A stretch of 64,000 bases of DNA from Reinekea marinisedimentorum. Lineage in GTDB: Bacteria > Pseudomonadota > Gammaproteobacteria > Pseudomonadales > Natronospirillaceae. Shown here piece after piece: positions 16,200 through 24,567 of the stretch; the stretch's first letter is position 1, and every line of letters starts with the position of its first letter. The position numbers and the translations under genes were made by a program. Location of the stretch: assembly GCF_004341165.1 (NCBI RefSeq), contig NZ_SLZR01000002.1, forward strand, positions 372,001-436,000, read 5' to 3'. The notes under the pieces are model-generated. The model was not told the DNA's origin and did not search any database. It saw nothing but the letters and a program-made list of their open reading frames with translations.

Positions 16200-17573
16200 T
16201 CAGAATGACAGTTGTTCAAAGTGAACATTGCGGCGCGGCACTTTCAGTGCTTTCAGGCTCTTATTCACGGCGGCGATCATCGGCTTCGGTCCGCAGAGAT
16301 ACACTGTCCAGTCTTTAAGATTTTCATCGCTCATCACTTCTTTGATGATGGCCTGATCAATAACACCGGTGTAGGCACCTTCACAGCCTTCCATACAAAC
16401 AAGCTGTTGTTTGAAGTTCGCCATGCTGCTTTCAAGCGCTTTCATTTCATCCTGCAGCACCATCTGGTCGGCACGGTTGTTACCGTAGATCAAACGAACG
16501 GGGCGCTGTTCGTTGCTATCTGCCAGGCCGCGAAGCAGAGAAAGCATCGGGCCAATGCCTGCACCACCGGCAATTAACACAACGCCTTTAGACTTTTTGG
16601 TATCGCTTAAATTGATAGAACCGTACGGGCCATCAACGAAGACATCCTGCCCCACTTTCAGCTCACCCAGCTTGCTGGTGTAGTCACCCAGGTTACGAAT
16701 CAGGAAGGAAACGTTCGGCAGAGAAGAACGGCTGGAAGCAATGGAGAACGGGTGCTCTTTTACGCCACCGCTGGTCGCGGTGTTGAACCAGACAAACTGC
16801 CCCGGTTCAAAATCGAAATCGGAACCTGCACCGGCATCCATCGTGACTTCCCAGTCGCTGCTGCTCACCTGCTGAACGCTTGTGAGTTTGAACGGATTGC
16901 TCTTCATGATTTGTGGCTTCACAAAGTAGTTAAACAGCACCATCAACACAGAGAACGAACACAGACCCCACCAGATTTCGTTATACCAGCCACCGAACTG
17001 ACCATGCTGGCCAACCGTAGTGACGTGCAGCGTTGCTAAAATGGCAATCGCAACAAAGCCAAGCATGTGCGTAAAACGCCAGGTTTCGTATTTCATGGGC
17101 AGGCGGTCTTTAAAGATGGACATCAGAATCCAAACGATCATACCGACCCAGGCGATAATGCCGGTGAGCATTTGCGGCGCTCGGATAACCTCCATAATGG
17201 CACGCATGCCATCGGTCTGAGACATCGCGAACTTCGGCATCAAAATAAGCAGCGGGTGCAGCAGAAAAATAACGCCCAGCCACTGACCTACCTTTTTGTG
17301 GTGCGACATGTTCCAGTCGATATTGGCAAACAGTGGGATACTTTTCAGGCGGCTGCCCAATGGGAACTGAATAAAAAACATCATCATCGCCAGCGTGTTA
17401 AACAGGCTGACAAAGGCTGCATAGGTGTTTTTTTCCTGCATGTCCAAGGCATAGGTTGCCAAAAACGGAAGAACCATCAGGCATACATACCCTAAAAAGA
17501 GCTTTGCCTTGCGTCCAAAATGCAGCGTATATTTTTTCGTCGGCGCAGAGTTAGCCGGTACTTGTGCTGTCAT
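16200..17573 (-). CDS. Ferric-reductase-like transmembrane NAD(P)H oxidoreductase
   Basis: A 457-residue protein of the ferric reductase/NADPH oxidase architecture. The first ~225 residues contain about six membrane helices with two pairs of histidines 14 residues apart (in SHHKKVGQWLGVIFLLH and THMLGFVAIAILATLH), which should hold two stacked b-type hemes. The cytoplasmic half has the FAD site HPFSIASS, the NAD(P)-binding AGGAGIGPMLS, and a CGPKPMI motif with a terminal HFEQLSF. It should carry electrons from NAD(P)H across the membrane. It is the first gene of the redox operon with the ferredoxin and Tat flavoprotein, which suggests it powers the flavoprotein. Confidence 0.88.
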   Translation of the reverse strand: MTAQVPANSAPTKKYTLHFGRKAKLFLGYVCLMVLPFLATYALDMQEKNTYAAFVSLFNTLAMMMFFIQFPLGSRLKSIPLFANIDWNMSHHKKVGQWLGVIFLLHPLLILMPKFAMSQTDGMRAIMEVIRAPQMLTGIIAWVGMIVWILMSIFKDRLPMKYETWRFTHMLGFVAIAILATLHVTTVGQHGQFGGWYNEIWWGLCSFSVLMVLFNYFVKPQIMKSNPFKLTSVQQVSSSDWEVTMDAGAGSDFDFEPGQFVWFNTATSGGVKEHPFSIASSRSSLPNVSFLIRNLGDYTSKLGELKVGQDVFVDGPYGSINLSDTKKSKGVVLIAGGAGIGPMLSLLRGLADSNEQRPVRLIYGNNRADQMVLQDEMKALESSMANFKQQLVCMEGCEGAYTGVIDQAIIKEVMSDENLKDWTVYLCGPKPMIAAVNKSLKALKVPRRNVHFEQLSF

Positions 17574-17847
17574 ATTCTGTAGTCCAATAAAATGGTTTGT
17601 TTCTCAATGCCAGCCTGAAAAACGCTGGGCATTGCCCCCCAAATACAAGGGCCAGCATATCTTTCAAAATTGAGGGAAATATGGAGGAAAGTGGGATTAA
17701 AATCCTTTAAAGGCAGCATGCGGTAAGGCTTGTAGCGGTTTTGTCGGTTCTTTGTCTGCGCTCAGTTTTAATGAGAATCAATCACTGTGCTTTACAGATA
17801 AATAAAACCACCCTTTGCAGGAATCCGCCCTAAAATGAACAAGGCAT

Positions 17848-17877
17848 TTGACAGAAAGACTGCTCACATCATATATT
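17848..17877 (+). promoter_or_regulatory. Sigma-70-type promoter of the SulP transporter gene
   Basis: TTGACA (17848-17853), an 18-base spacer and TATATT (17872-17877). An inverted repeat ATTAG-N6-CTAAT (17875-17890) overlaps the -10 and the expected transcription start, so could be a repressor site. The rest of the 360-base gap (17574-17932) holds the divergent promoter of the redox operon; I saw only a weak Fur-like match there (TGAGAATCAATCA near 17771). Confidence 0.6.
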
Positions 17878-17932
17878 AGAAATTACTAATTTAATCAGTC
17901 TGGTAACTAACCTGAGAGCGGGCGGCAACAAG

Positions 17933-19741
17933 ATGAAAAGCGCAGACAATCGATCAACCGGCGAAAGCCCGAGTAGTCAGCAGCCAGCGGATAAACCCAA
18001 AGCACTGGAACAGATACAGGGCAACGATCTGGCCGGCGGTGTTCTGGCATTAATCCGCAAGGGCTTGTATGGCCGCACCCTGGCCTTGCGCGATACCAGC
18101 GCCGCCATCATTGTGACGCTGATGCTGATTCCACAAAGCCTCGCCTACGCACTGGTTGCCGGTCTGCCGGCCGAGGCCGGCTTATACGCCTCCATTCTGC
18201 CGCTTATTGCCTATGCCCTGTTCGGGACCAGTGCCGCACTGGCGGTGGGCCCGGTGGCCATTATCAGCTTGCTGACCGCCAACGCGCTGGTACCACTGGC
18301 CGAAGTCAGCAGCGCCTATTACGCACAGCTGGCACTGTTACTGGCCGCGCTTTCCGGTGTGTTTTATGTGTTGCTGGGCGTGTTCCGGCTGGGCTTTCTG
18401 ACGCAGCTGCTCAGCTATCCGGTTATGAAAGGCTTTATTACCTCATCCTCGCTGCTGATTGTCATCGGTCAGATCAAACCCCTAACCGGCATCTTCATGG
18501 AGCGCGGCAACCTGATTGAACGGCTGCACACCCTGGATATCAGCACCCTGCATGCTCCTTCCGCCGTGATGGGTGTACTGGCTATGGTGATCCTGTTCTG
18601 GGTACGCTCGAAGGGCGGCGTGGCCTTTACCGGAAAGCTGTTCGGTAATTTTGCGTCCACATTCCGCCGGCTGATGCCCATGCTGCTCATCGTTCTGGCG
18701 GCGGTGCTCACCGGCCTCTTCCAGCTGCAGGAAACCGGCCTGGAAACGGTGGGTACACTGCCCAAAGGCCTGCCCGTATTGCAGATGCCGCCATTGGATT
18801 TTGGGCTGATCCAAACCCTCGCACTGCCGGCGTTCATCATTACGCTGATCGGCATGACCGAATCCATCGCCGTGGGGCAAACACTGGGTACCGCCAAGCG
18901 CCAGCGTATTAATGCCAACCGTGAGCTGCTGGGTCTGGGCGCAGCCAATATCGCGGCTGGCTTCAGTGGCGGCTTTCCGGTTACCGGTGGCATGTCGCGT
19001 TCTGTGGTGAATGCCGATGCCGGAGCCGAAACGCCGATCGCCGGTGCCCTCACGGCACTGTTCCTGAGCCTGAGTATTTTATTTCTGACGCCCTGGCTGG
19101 CTTATATTCCCACACCGGTGCTGGCCGGCTCGATCATCGTGGCGGTATACCAGCTGCTGGAATTCCCATCGATGATGAAGCTGCTGAAAACCAACCGCAT
19201 CGACGGCATCATCACCTGGGTCACTGCGATTCTGGTGCTGGTCTGGGAGGTCGAGGCCGGCTTACTGGTGGGTGTGGCGCTGTCGCTGGTTACTCTGCTG
19301 GCCAGCCACCGCAAGCCCTACATGGCGGTATTGGGGCGCATTCCCGGTACCGAGCGCTTTAAAAACATTAACCACGCAGAAACCGAAACACTGCCCAATA
19401 CCCTGTTTGTGCGCATAGACGAAAGCCTGACCTTCATGAACGCCGGCGTGGTAGAGCAAGCACTGCTGGAGTTTGTCGCCGGCCGGCAGGATTTAACCAA
19501 GCTGGTGCTGGTGGCCTCCGGTATACACACCATCGATGCCACCGGCGCCAACATGCTGAAGCGCTTCCGCCAGGAAGTAGATGGTGCCGGCATCACCTTT
19601 TACATGACCGATATTAAGGTGCCGCTGGCACGCAAACTGGAATCCTTTGGCTTGTTTGATGAAGCGGCACACTGCTCGCGGCTTTCCACCATTGAGGTGT
19701 TTCAGAAACTAGCGCTGAAGCCGTCTGAAAAATTATGCTGA
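17933..19741 (+). CDS. SulP family inorganic anion transporter
   Basis: A 602-residue SLC26/SulP transporter. The SulP signature is visible in the first membrane region (IIVTLMLIPQSLAYALVAGL, followed by PAEAGLYAS), about a dozen membrane helices follow, and a C-terminal STAS domain begins near residue 480 (LFVRIDESLTFMNAG, LVLVASGIHTIDATGANML). It has a hydrophilic N-terminal extension of ~50 residues. The substrate may be sulfate, bicarbonate or a dicarboxylate; sequence alone does not decide. No carbonic anhydrase is adjacent. A good sigma-70 promoter lies 55 bases upstream. Confidence 0.9.
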   Translation: MKSADNRSTGESPSSQQPADKPKALEQIQGNDLAGGVLALIRKGLYGRTLALRDTSAAIIVTLMLIPQSLAYALVAGLPAEAGLYASILPLIAYALFGTSAALAVGPVAIISLLTANALVPLAEVSSAYYAQLALLLAALSGVFYVLLGVFRLGFLTQLLSYPVMKGFITSSSLLIVIGQIKPLTGIFMERGNLIERLHTLDISTLHAPSAVMGVLAMVILFWVRSKGGVAFTGKLFGNFASTFRRLMPMLLIVLAAVLTGLFQLQETGLETVGTLPKGLPVLQMPPLDFGLIQTLALPAFIITLIGMTESIAVGQTLGTAKRQRINANRELLGLGAANIAAGFSGGFPVTGGMSRSVVNADAGAETPIAGALTALFLSLSILFLTPWLAYIPTPVLAGSIIVAVYQLLEFPSMMKLLKTNRIDGIITWVTAILVLVWEVEAGLLVGVALSLVTLLASHRKPYMAVLGRIPGTERFKNINHAETETLPNTLFVRIDESLTFMNAGVVEQALLEFVAGRQDLTKLVLVASGIHTIDATGANMLKRFRQEVDGAGITFYMTDIKVPLARKLESFGLFDEAAHCSRLSTIEVFQKLALKPSEKLC

Positions 19742-19836
19742 TCCACGGGCGCAACCCATGTTTTCTTTGCGGCTATGGCAAGTGACTGGCATTTTGAGTA
19801 GATTAATTACGCCAAAACTGATTTTGAGGAAGCAAG

Positions 19837-20220
19837 ATGATTTACAACAGCAACATCGAAACTGAAACTCTGGAAAACACCAATTACCGCAAGGTGCTGT
19901 ATACCGGCACTAACATGCAGCTGGTGGTTATGTGTCTGCAACCGGGCGATGACATTCCGGCCGAGGTTCACGACGACATCGAACAATTCTTCCGGGTTGA
20001 AGAAGGTACGGCGAAGGTGATTATTGATGACGAAACCTTTGAAGTTTCCGACGATGAAGTCTTCATTGTTCCACCGGGTGCAAAGCATCAGGTTATCAAT
20101 GCCGGTGATAGCGAGCTGAAGCTGTACACCATTTACACGCCGCCAGAGCACCCTGCAGGCACGGTTCATAAAGATCAGGCTGAAGCAGATGCCTATGAGC
20201 AGGCGCATCACCACCACTAA
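19837..20220 (+). CDS. Cupin domain-containing protein
   Basis: A 127-residue single cupin. Motif 1 is seen as PGDDIPAEVHDDIEQFFRVEEG, and motif 2 as PPGAKHQVINAGDSELKLYT; the metal ligands would be His, Glu and a later His. The C terminus ends EQAHHHH, a natural histidine tail that may bind metal. A GAGGAAG ribosome-binding site precedes the ATG. Members of this group are annotated as mannose-6-phosphate isomerase-like cupins without proven activity. It is convergent with the siderophore-interacting protein gene. Confidence 0.85.
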   Translation: MIYNSNIETETLENTNYRKVLYTGTNMQLVVMCLQPGDDIPAEVHDDIEQFFRVEEGTAKVIIDDETFEVSDDEVFIVPPGAKHQVINAGDSELKLYTIYTPPEHPAGTVHKDQAEADAYEQAHHHH

Positions 20221-20254
20221 GCCAGTGGCGCTTAACCTTATGCCCGCTGCGCAG

Positions 20255-21088
20255 TTATAGCGATTGCGCAGCATCCTTTTCGGCTTCGGCCTTCTTGATC
20301 ACCTTATGGCGGTCTTCACTGACGCCACGCTTCCAGTAACTGCTGATGTAGCTGTGATCTCTCGCCACCTGCTTCTGCACACGGAAGTACTTGCGCAGTT
20401 GACGCATATCTTCAAATTCACAGGCACTCCAGGTGCTGACGTTCCCTTCCAGCCAGGGCAGGTTTTTGACCGTTTCGACCAGCGATTGTTGCGGTGGCAA
20501 CCAGATCACCTCTATTCCTTCCGGCACGTTCAACGCCTGCTTATCAGCCTCACTCATCAGGCTGACCACCATATAGCCTTTGGCGTCTGAAGGCAGCTGA
20601 CTGGCTTTTACTGAGCAGGCCGGTAAGGCGGTCATATCGGCCACCATCAGATACCAATCGGCATCGGTGTACATGGCCTGCATTTTACCGGGGCCTCCAA
20701 TGCTGATGGTATCGCCCACTTTCGCCTGCATCGCCCAGCTGGCGGCGACACCCGGCTCGTGATCAGGCGATAGATGCGCCACAAAATCGACCTCAATCGC
20801 GGTATTTTCAGTATCAACCGAACGAATGGTGTAGGTGCGCAGAACCGGGCGTTCGCCTTCTGCCAGCTGTTTAAGATCGGTACCGCCCTGGGGGTTGAAC
20901 ATTAATTTGATGTAATTGCCGGCATCGTCTGCGGTGATATGGCCAATCTCTTCACCCTGCAGAGTGATGCGCTGCATATTCGCGGTCACCCGTTCGGTGG
21001 CCGTAACGGTAACTCTGTGACTCTTTGGTATCGGTTTTGCCATTTGCTGTTTACTCGCGGCTATTCTGTTTATTAGTGTCATTTTCAC
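20255..21088 (-). CDS. Siderophore-interacting protein (FAD-dependent ferric-siderophore reductase)
   Basis: A protein of up to 277 residues in the ViuB/YqjH family, which reduces ferric siderophores in the cytoplasm to release iron. The FAD-binding RTYTIRS motif is present, as are GGPGKMQ, VADMTALPA and the family-specific C-terminal YISSYWKRGVSEDRHK. The start is uncertain: GTG at 21088, ATG at 21082 or ATG at 21043 (MAKPIPKSHRV), none with a strong ribosome-binding site. A near-consensus Fur box sits 37 bases upstream, consistent with induction under iron limitation. No siderophore receptor or biosynthesis gene is adjacent. Confidence 0.9.
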   Translation of the reverse strand: MKMTLINRIAASKQQMAKPIPKSHRVTVTATERVTANMQRITLQGEEIGHITADDAGNYIKLMFNPQGGTDLKQLAEGERPVLRTYTIRSVDTENTAIEVDFVAHLSPDHEPGVAASWAMQAKVGDTISIGGPGKMQAMYTDADWYLMVADMTALPACSVKASQLPSDAKGYMVVSLMSEADKQALNVPEGIEVIWLPPQQSLVETVKNLPWLEGNVSTWSACEFEDMRQLRKYFRVQKQVARDHSYISSYWKRGVSEDRHKVIKKAEAEKDAAQSL

Positions 21089-21124
21089 ACAATGGCGTAA
21101 AAAGCCTGAAAGCTCAATCGTAAA

Positions 21125-21139
21125 TGAGAATGACTATCA
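21125..21139. promoter_or_regulatory. Fur box
   Basis: TGAGAATGACTATCA matches the 7-1-7 Fur consensus TGATAATnATTATCA at 12 of 14 defined positions. It lies 37 bases upstream of the siderophore-interacting protein gene (-) and could also control a divergent plus-strand transcript. Confidence 0.8.
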
Positions 21140-21140
21140 T

Positions 21141-21303
21141 GATTGACAATAGCTTTTCTTTTCGGTTCTTCAAAGATGGGAACCGAAGCCGTTTTTACAA
21201 GTCTTAGTTCGGCAACCGGATTAATGCAACAGTCGGTTGCTCGTAGTAATCCTACCAAGAAAGCGTTTGCTCCTTATTCTGCTCCGGAATAAGGAGTCTT
21301 TTT
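21141..21303 (+). ncRNA. Candidate small RNA downstream of a Fur box
   Basis: The stretch between the Fur box and the next gene contains three successive plus-strand hairpins: TTCGGTTC/GAACCGAA (21161-21187), GCAACCG/CGGTTGC (21212-21240) and CTCCTTATTC/GAATAAGGAG (21270-21296) followed by a T-run. No gene upstream on this strand needs that terminator, because the neighbouring genes on the left point the other way. A Fur-repressed small RNA of about 160 bases, analogous in role to RyhB or PrrF, would explain the layout. I found no convincing plus-strand -35/-10 pair, and a 22-codon reading frame from 21139 also exists. This is inference. Confidence 0.35.
21270..21303 (+). terminator. Rho-independent terminator
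   Basis: A perfect 10-base-pair stem CTCCTTATTC / GAATAAGGAG with a 7-base loop, followed by TCTTTTTCT. On the opposite strand no T-run follows, so it works for plus-strand transcription only. Confidence 0.8.
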
Positions 21304-21398
21304 CTCTGAAGCCAGACATCCGTGCTGTGCAAAATGAACCCTGCACCGGCGGCTATCGTATAAACTGTCTGTATCAATCAACAATACAGGCCTGACCC

Positions 21399-22295
21399 AT
21401 GAAAATTCTCATCACAGGTGCGACCGGGCTGATTGGCCGAAACTTCATCAGACGTTTTCATCAGTATCACTACGTTGCCCTCAGCCGCCGGCCAGAGGCC
21501 GCCCGCAAGCTTCTGGGTAGCAGCGTTGAGCTGATTCAAAGCCTTGATGAACTTACTAATCTCGACGGTTTCGATGCGGTCATCAACCTGGCCGGCGAGC
21601 CAATTGTTGGCAAACGCTGGAGCCGCAGCCAAAAGCGGTTAATTGCCGACAGTCGCTTCACCACAACCCTCAAGCTGGTGCAGTTGTTCGAGCAAAGCAG
21701 TCAGCCTCCGGCGACCTTTATCAGCGGTTCGGCGATCGGCATTTATGGCATCAACGCCGCCGGATTGCATGAAACCAGCCCGGTCACTGCCGATGACTTT
21801 GCAGCAAACCTATGCAAGGAGTGGGAACAGATCGCCCAGCAGGCCGCTGAACTGACCCGGGTGGTCGCCTTACGCACTGGCATAGTGTTGAGCACTCAGG
21901 GCGGCGCACTGCAAAAAATGCTGCCGGCCTTCCGCCTTGGCGCGGGCGGAAAACTGGGCAGTGGCGAGCAGATGATGTCGTGGATTCACATTGAAGATAT
22001 GTGTGCCGCCATTAACTTTCTGCTGCACAACGAAACCATCACCGGCGCGGTAAATATGGTGGCGCCGAACAGCGTTACCAACGCCCAGTTCACCGAATTG
22101 CTGGCCAAGGAATTACACCGACTGGCCATCATCCCGGCTCCCGCCTTCGCACTCAAACTTGCACTTGGGGAAGCCGCTTCGCTACTGCTGGGCAGCCAGA
22201 AGATTGAACCGCGTGTGCTGGAGAGCGCCGGATTTGAATACCGCTACGCCACCCTCAGCAGCGCTTTGGAAAACCTGATATCTGAAAAGGAATAA
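21399..22295 (+). CDS. TIGR01777 family epimerase-like oxidoreductase
   Basis: A 298-residue extended-SDR protein of the YfcH/TIGR01777 family. It starts MKILITGATGLIGRNF (NAD-binding), has NLAGEPIVGKRWS, the family-specific SGSAIGIYG segment, and a C-terminal DUF1731-like region (PRVLESAGFEYRYATLSSAL). The family is conserved from bacteria to chloroplasts, but its substrate is not known. It is followed after two bases by a lipocalin gene, so the two form an operon. Confidence 0.9.
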   Translation: MKILITGATGLIGRNFIRRFHQYHYVALSRRPEAARKLLGSSVELIQSLDELTNLDGFDAVINLAGEPIVGKRWSRSQKRLIADSRFTTTLKLVQLFEQSSQPPATFISGSAIGIYGINAAGLHETSPVTADDFAANLCKEWEQIAQQAAELTRVVALRTGIVLSTQGGALQKMLPAFRLGAGGKLGSGEQMMSWIHIEDMCAAINFLLHNETITGAVNMVAPNSVTNAQFTELLAKELHRLAIIPAPAFALKLALGEAASLLLGSQKIEPRVLESAGFEYRYATLSSALENLISEKE

Positions 22296-22297
22296 CG

Positions 22298-22807
22298 ATG
22301 AAAAACCTGTTAACTATTCTGCTGACCGCAACGCTGTTCAGTTGCGTCAGCGTTCCGGAAAACGTCGAACCGGTCAGCGATTTTAACACCCAACAGTACA
22401 TGGGCACCTGGTACGAAATAGCCCGTCTGGATCACTGGTTTGAGCGCGACCTGAATCAGATTACCGCAACCTATGAGCTGCAGGAAAATGGCACCGTGAA
22501 GGTACTTAACCGGGGCTTTAATACAGAAAAAGACAAGTGGTCTGAAGCCAACGGCAAGGCTAAATTTGTTGGCGAGAGCAGTACCGGTCATTTAAAGGTG
22601 AGCTTCTTCGGGCCATTTTATGGCTCTTACGTGGTGTTTGAACTGGGTGACGATTACGACTACGCCTTTATAACCGGCAACGATACCGACTACCTGTGGT
22701 TTTTATCACGCACGCCCACGGTCAGCGACGAAATGAAAGCATATTTTATCAACCGGGTTACGGAACTGGGCTTCCCTGCAGATGAGTTAATTTTTGTCGA
22801 GCACTAA
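22298..22807 (+). CDS. blc: Outer-membrane lipocalin (Blc-like lipoprotein)
   Basis: A 169-residue bacterial lipocalin. The signal peptide ends in the lipobox LFSC (Cys16), the lipocalin signature GTWYEIARLDHWFERDL starts near residue 39, and the conserved NRGF, GPFYGSYVV, TGNDTDYLWFLSRTP and final helix are all present. It should bind lysophospholipids or fatty acids at the outer membrane and is often stress-induced. AAGGAATAACG is its ribosome-binding site. The pairing with a TIGR01777 epimerase suggests a lipid or membrane-related role for both. Confidence 0.9.
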   Translation: MKNLLTILLTATLFSCVSVPENVEPVSDFNTQQYMGTWYEIARLDHWFERDLNQITATYELQENGTVKVLNRGFNTEKDKWSEANGKAKFVGESSTGHLKVSFFGPFYGSYVVFELGDDYDYAFITGNDTDYLWFLSRTPTVSDEMKAYFINRVTELGFPADELIFVEH

Positions 22808-22810
22808 TTG

Positions 22811-22847
22811 AAAAAAGGGCCGCATTGTCCGTCCAACCAATGCGGCC
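22811..22847 (-). terminator. Rho-independent terminator of the uronate catabolism operon
   Basis: On the minus strand, GGCCGCATTG / CAATGCGGCC (10 base pairs, 10-base loop) is followed by CTTTTTTC. It ends the kduD-isomerase transcript. Confidence 0.85.
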
Positions 22848-22867
22848 ATGGTAAAGCGAATAGTCTG

Positions 22868-23509
22868 TTAGCCGAGCAGTGACTTCACATAATCGGCAAT
22901 CTCTGCGTTTTGGCAGTTCTCAAAGAAGCAGGCCTGAAAACGCTCACCGCTGACAGCGGTTTTGACCAGTTCCTGATCGATCGACTTCAAGGTATCTAGA
23001 TAGTTTTCTTTCACTACTGCCGCCTTAACATCATTCAGAATGGCCGCGTTCTTCTGCTGCGGTTCGGCACGCTCCAGCGGGTAACCTAAACCACGCTCAC
23101 CGCTGTTGAAGGCCTTTTCAAAGATGTTGCGCACGTTCAGCTCCGCACCCCAACCAAAGCCTTTGGCAAAGGCCAGCGCCAGTGCGTTACCGTTGTTGAT
23201 CTGGTTAAACAGGAAGGCATCGGAAGGTTCCAGGCAGTAACCGCACACCACGCCCGGATGAATGTTCAGCGACATCATCGCACCCTGACCGGTTCCGCAA
23301 CCGGCCACGACAAAATCGACGGCTTTGCTGTTCAGCAGAATGCTGGCCTGAATACCTAAATGAATGTAGGTCAGTTGATGATCATCGGCATCGCACATAC
23401 CCACGTTGAATACTTCATCGCCGGTTGTTTGCGCAACGCTGTTTAATTCGTTAAGGATAATGGCGTTCTTTGCCGCCTGGCTGTTTTCCATCGTTAATGC
23501 AATTTTCAT
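22868..23509 (-). CDS. RpiB/LacAB-family isomerase, probably DhuI-type 5-keto-4-deoxyuronate isomerase
   Basis: A 213-residue sugar-phosphate-isomerase-fold protein. The N-terminal half has the RpiB/LacAB core (VDFVVAGCGTGQGAMMSLN, PGVVCGYCLEPSDAFLFNQI, NGNALALA), and it carries a ~60-residue C-terminal extension not found in ribose-5-phosphate isomerase B. A RpiB-fold enzyme of this kind, DhuI, converts 4-deoxy-L-threo-5-hexosulose-uronate in the pathway from unsaturated uronates and works with a KduD-like dehydrogenase. The kduD gene lies 72 bases upstream on the same strand and the KdgR regulator next to that, which makes this role far more likely than ribose-5-phosphate metabolism. The specific assignment is inference from context. 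Confidence 0.78.
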   Translation of the reverse strand: MKIALTMENSQAAKNAIILNELNSVAQTTGDEVFNVGMCDADDHQLTYIHLGIQASILLNSKAVDFVVAGCGTGQGAMMSLNIHPGVVCGYCLEPSDAFLFNQINNGNALALAFAKGFGWGAELNVRNIFEKAFNSGERGLGYPLERAEPQQKNAAILNDVKAAVVKENYLDTLKSIDQELVKTAVSGERFQACFFENCQNAEIADYVKSLLG

Positions 23510-23581
23510 AATCTCTCCTGTCGAGCTATGACTTGGATTGGGTGTACCGATCCTGTTCTTGTTTTAAAGCATTTAAAGCTG

Positions 23582-24343
23582 TCAGCGTGCCAGCCAGCCG
23601 CCATCGACCGCCAGCGTATAACCGTTGATGTAAGCGGCCGCATCGGAGGCCAGGAACACACACGGACCGGCAACATCTTCCGGTTTACCCCAGCGCCCGG
23701 CCGGGATGCGCGCCAGAATTTCGGTATTGCGGGTTTCATCATTCTGCAGCGCTTCCGTGTTGTTGGTGGCCATGTAACCCGGCGCAATGGCGTTGACGTT
23801 AATGTTGTGCTTTGCCCACTCGTTAGCCATCAGCTTGGTCAGGCCGGCCAGACCGCTCTTCGAAGCTGTGTACGAAGGCACACGAATACCGCCCTGGAAT
23901 GAAAGCATGGACGCTATGTTGATGATCTTTCCGCCCTTACCCTGCGCGATGAACTGTTTGGCGACCGCCTGAGAGAGAAAGAATGCGCTCTTCAGGTTCA
24001 CATCCATCACGTCGTCCCAGTCTTTCTCGGTGAAATCAACCGCATCATTGCGGCGGATAATGCCAGCGTTGTTGACCAGAATATCGATGTGTTTAACGCT
24101 CTCCAGGGCTTGCGCCATCACCGTATCAACGGTCTCAACACTGCCCAGCTCGGCGCGGATATCCACAAAGGTACGCCCCATTTCGCGGATAACCCTGGCC
24201 GCCTCGGCCGGCTCCGAACGGTTGACGCCAATCACATCGCAGCCGGCTTCAGCCAAGCCAATCGCCATGGCCTGCCCCAGCCCGGTATTGCAACCCGTCA
24301 CCATGGCGACTTTTCCGGAAAGATCGAATGTTTGCAGAATCAT
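23582..24343 (-). CDS. kduD: 2-dehydro-3-deoxy-D-gluconate 5-dehydrogenase KduD
   Basis: A 253-residue classical SDR. The start (MILQTFDLSGKVAMVTG) has AGGAG at proper distance; a longer frame to 24391 adds 16 unlikely residues. Motifs include TGCNTGLGQ, NNAGIIRR, IASMLSFQGG and YTASKSG (catalytic Tyr and Lys); the phrase FQGGIRVPSYTASKSG is characteristic of KduD. It reduces 2,5-diketo-3-deoxygluconate to KDG in the breakdown of pectin- or glycosaminoglycan-derived uronates. Two KdgR-like operators lie upstream, between it and the divergent kdgR gene. The downstream DhuI-like isomerase supplies its substrate. Confidence 0.9.
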   Translation of the reverse strand: MILQTFDLSGKVAMVTGCNTGLGQAMAIGLAEAGCDVIGVNRSEPAEAARVIREMGRTFVDIRAELGSVETVDTVMAQALESVKHIDILVNNAGIIRRNDAVDFTEKDWDDVMDVNLKSAFFLSQAVAKQFIAQGKGGKIINIASMLSFQGGIRVPSYTASKSGLAGLTKLMANEWAKHNINVNAIAPGYMATNNTEALQNDETRNTEILARIPAGRWGKPEDVAGPCVFLASDAAAYINGYTLAVDGGWLAR

Positions 24344-24418
24344 GGGCAGCTCCTGAATGGCGTTAGTATAGGTTGGAATGAAGCTAACCATAGCACAACT
24401 GAAACAATGGGCAATTAA

Positions 24419-24439
24419 AAATGAAATGGCGTTTCATTT
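24419..24439. promoter_or_regulatory. KdgR operator 1
   Basis: Perfect inverted repeat AAATGAAA-N5-TTTCATTT. It matches the known KdgR box (TGAAA-N5-TTTCA core) and lies between kduD (-) and kdgR (+), 76 bases from the kduD start. Confidence 0.85.
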
Positions 24440-24484
24440 ATTTACAATACTATCATCTTGTATTCAGGATTCGTTTTCACAATT

Positions 24485-24503
24485 TATGAAATGGCATTTC
24501 GAA
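24485..24503. promoter_or_regulatory. KdgR operator 2
   Basis: ATGAAA-TGGCA-TTTCGA, the same half-sites and N5 spacing as operator 1 with one mismatched pair. It is 65 bases upstream of kdgR, so probably serves autoregulation. Confidence 0.7.
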
Positions 24504-24567
24504 AAAAATGAATAGCCACGGTCAATGGGGTATAGTCGCGCAGCAATAAATCAAAAAGGTTTTAACC

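Noticed and set aside
17765-17790. Weak Fur-box-like sequence (TGAGAATCAATCA) upstream of the membrane reductase gene
   Set aside because: Only about 9 of 14 consensus positions match, so iron regulation of the redox operon cannot be claimed.
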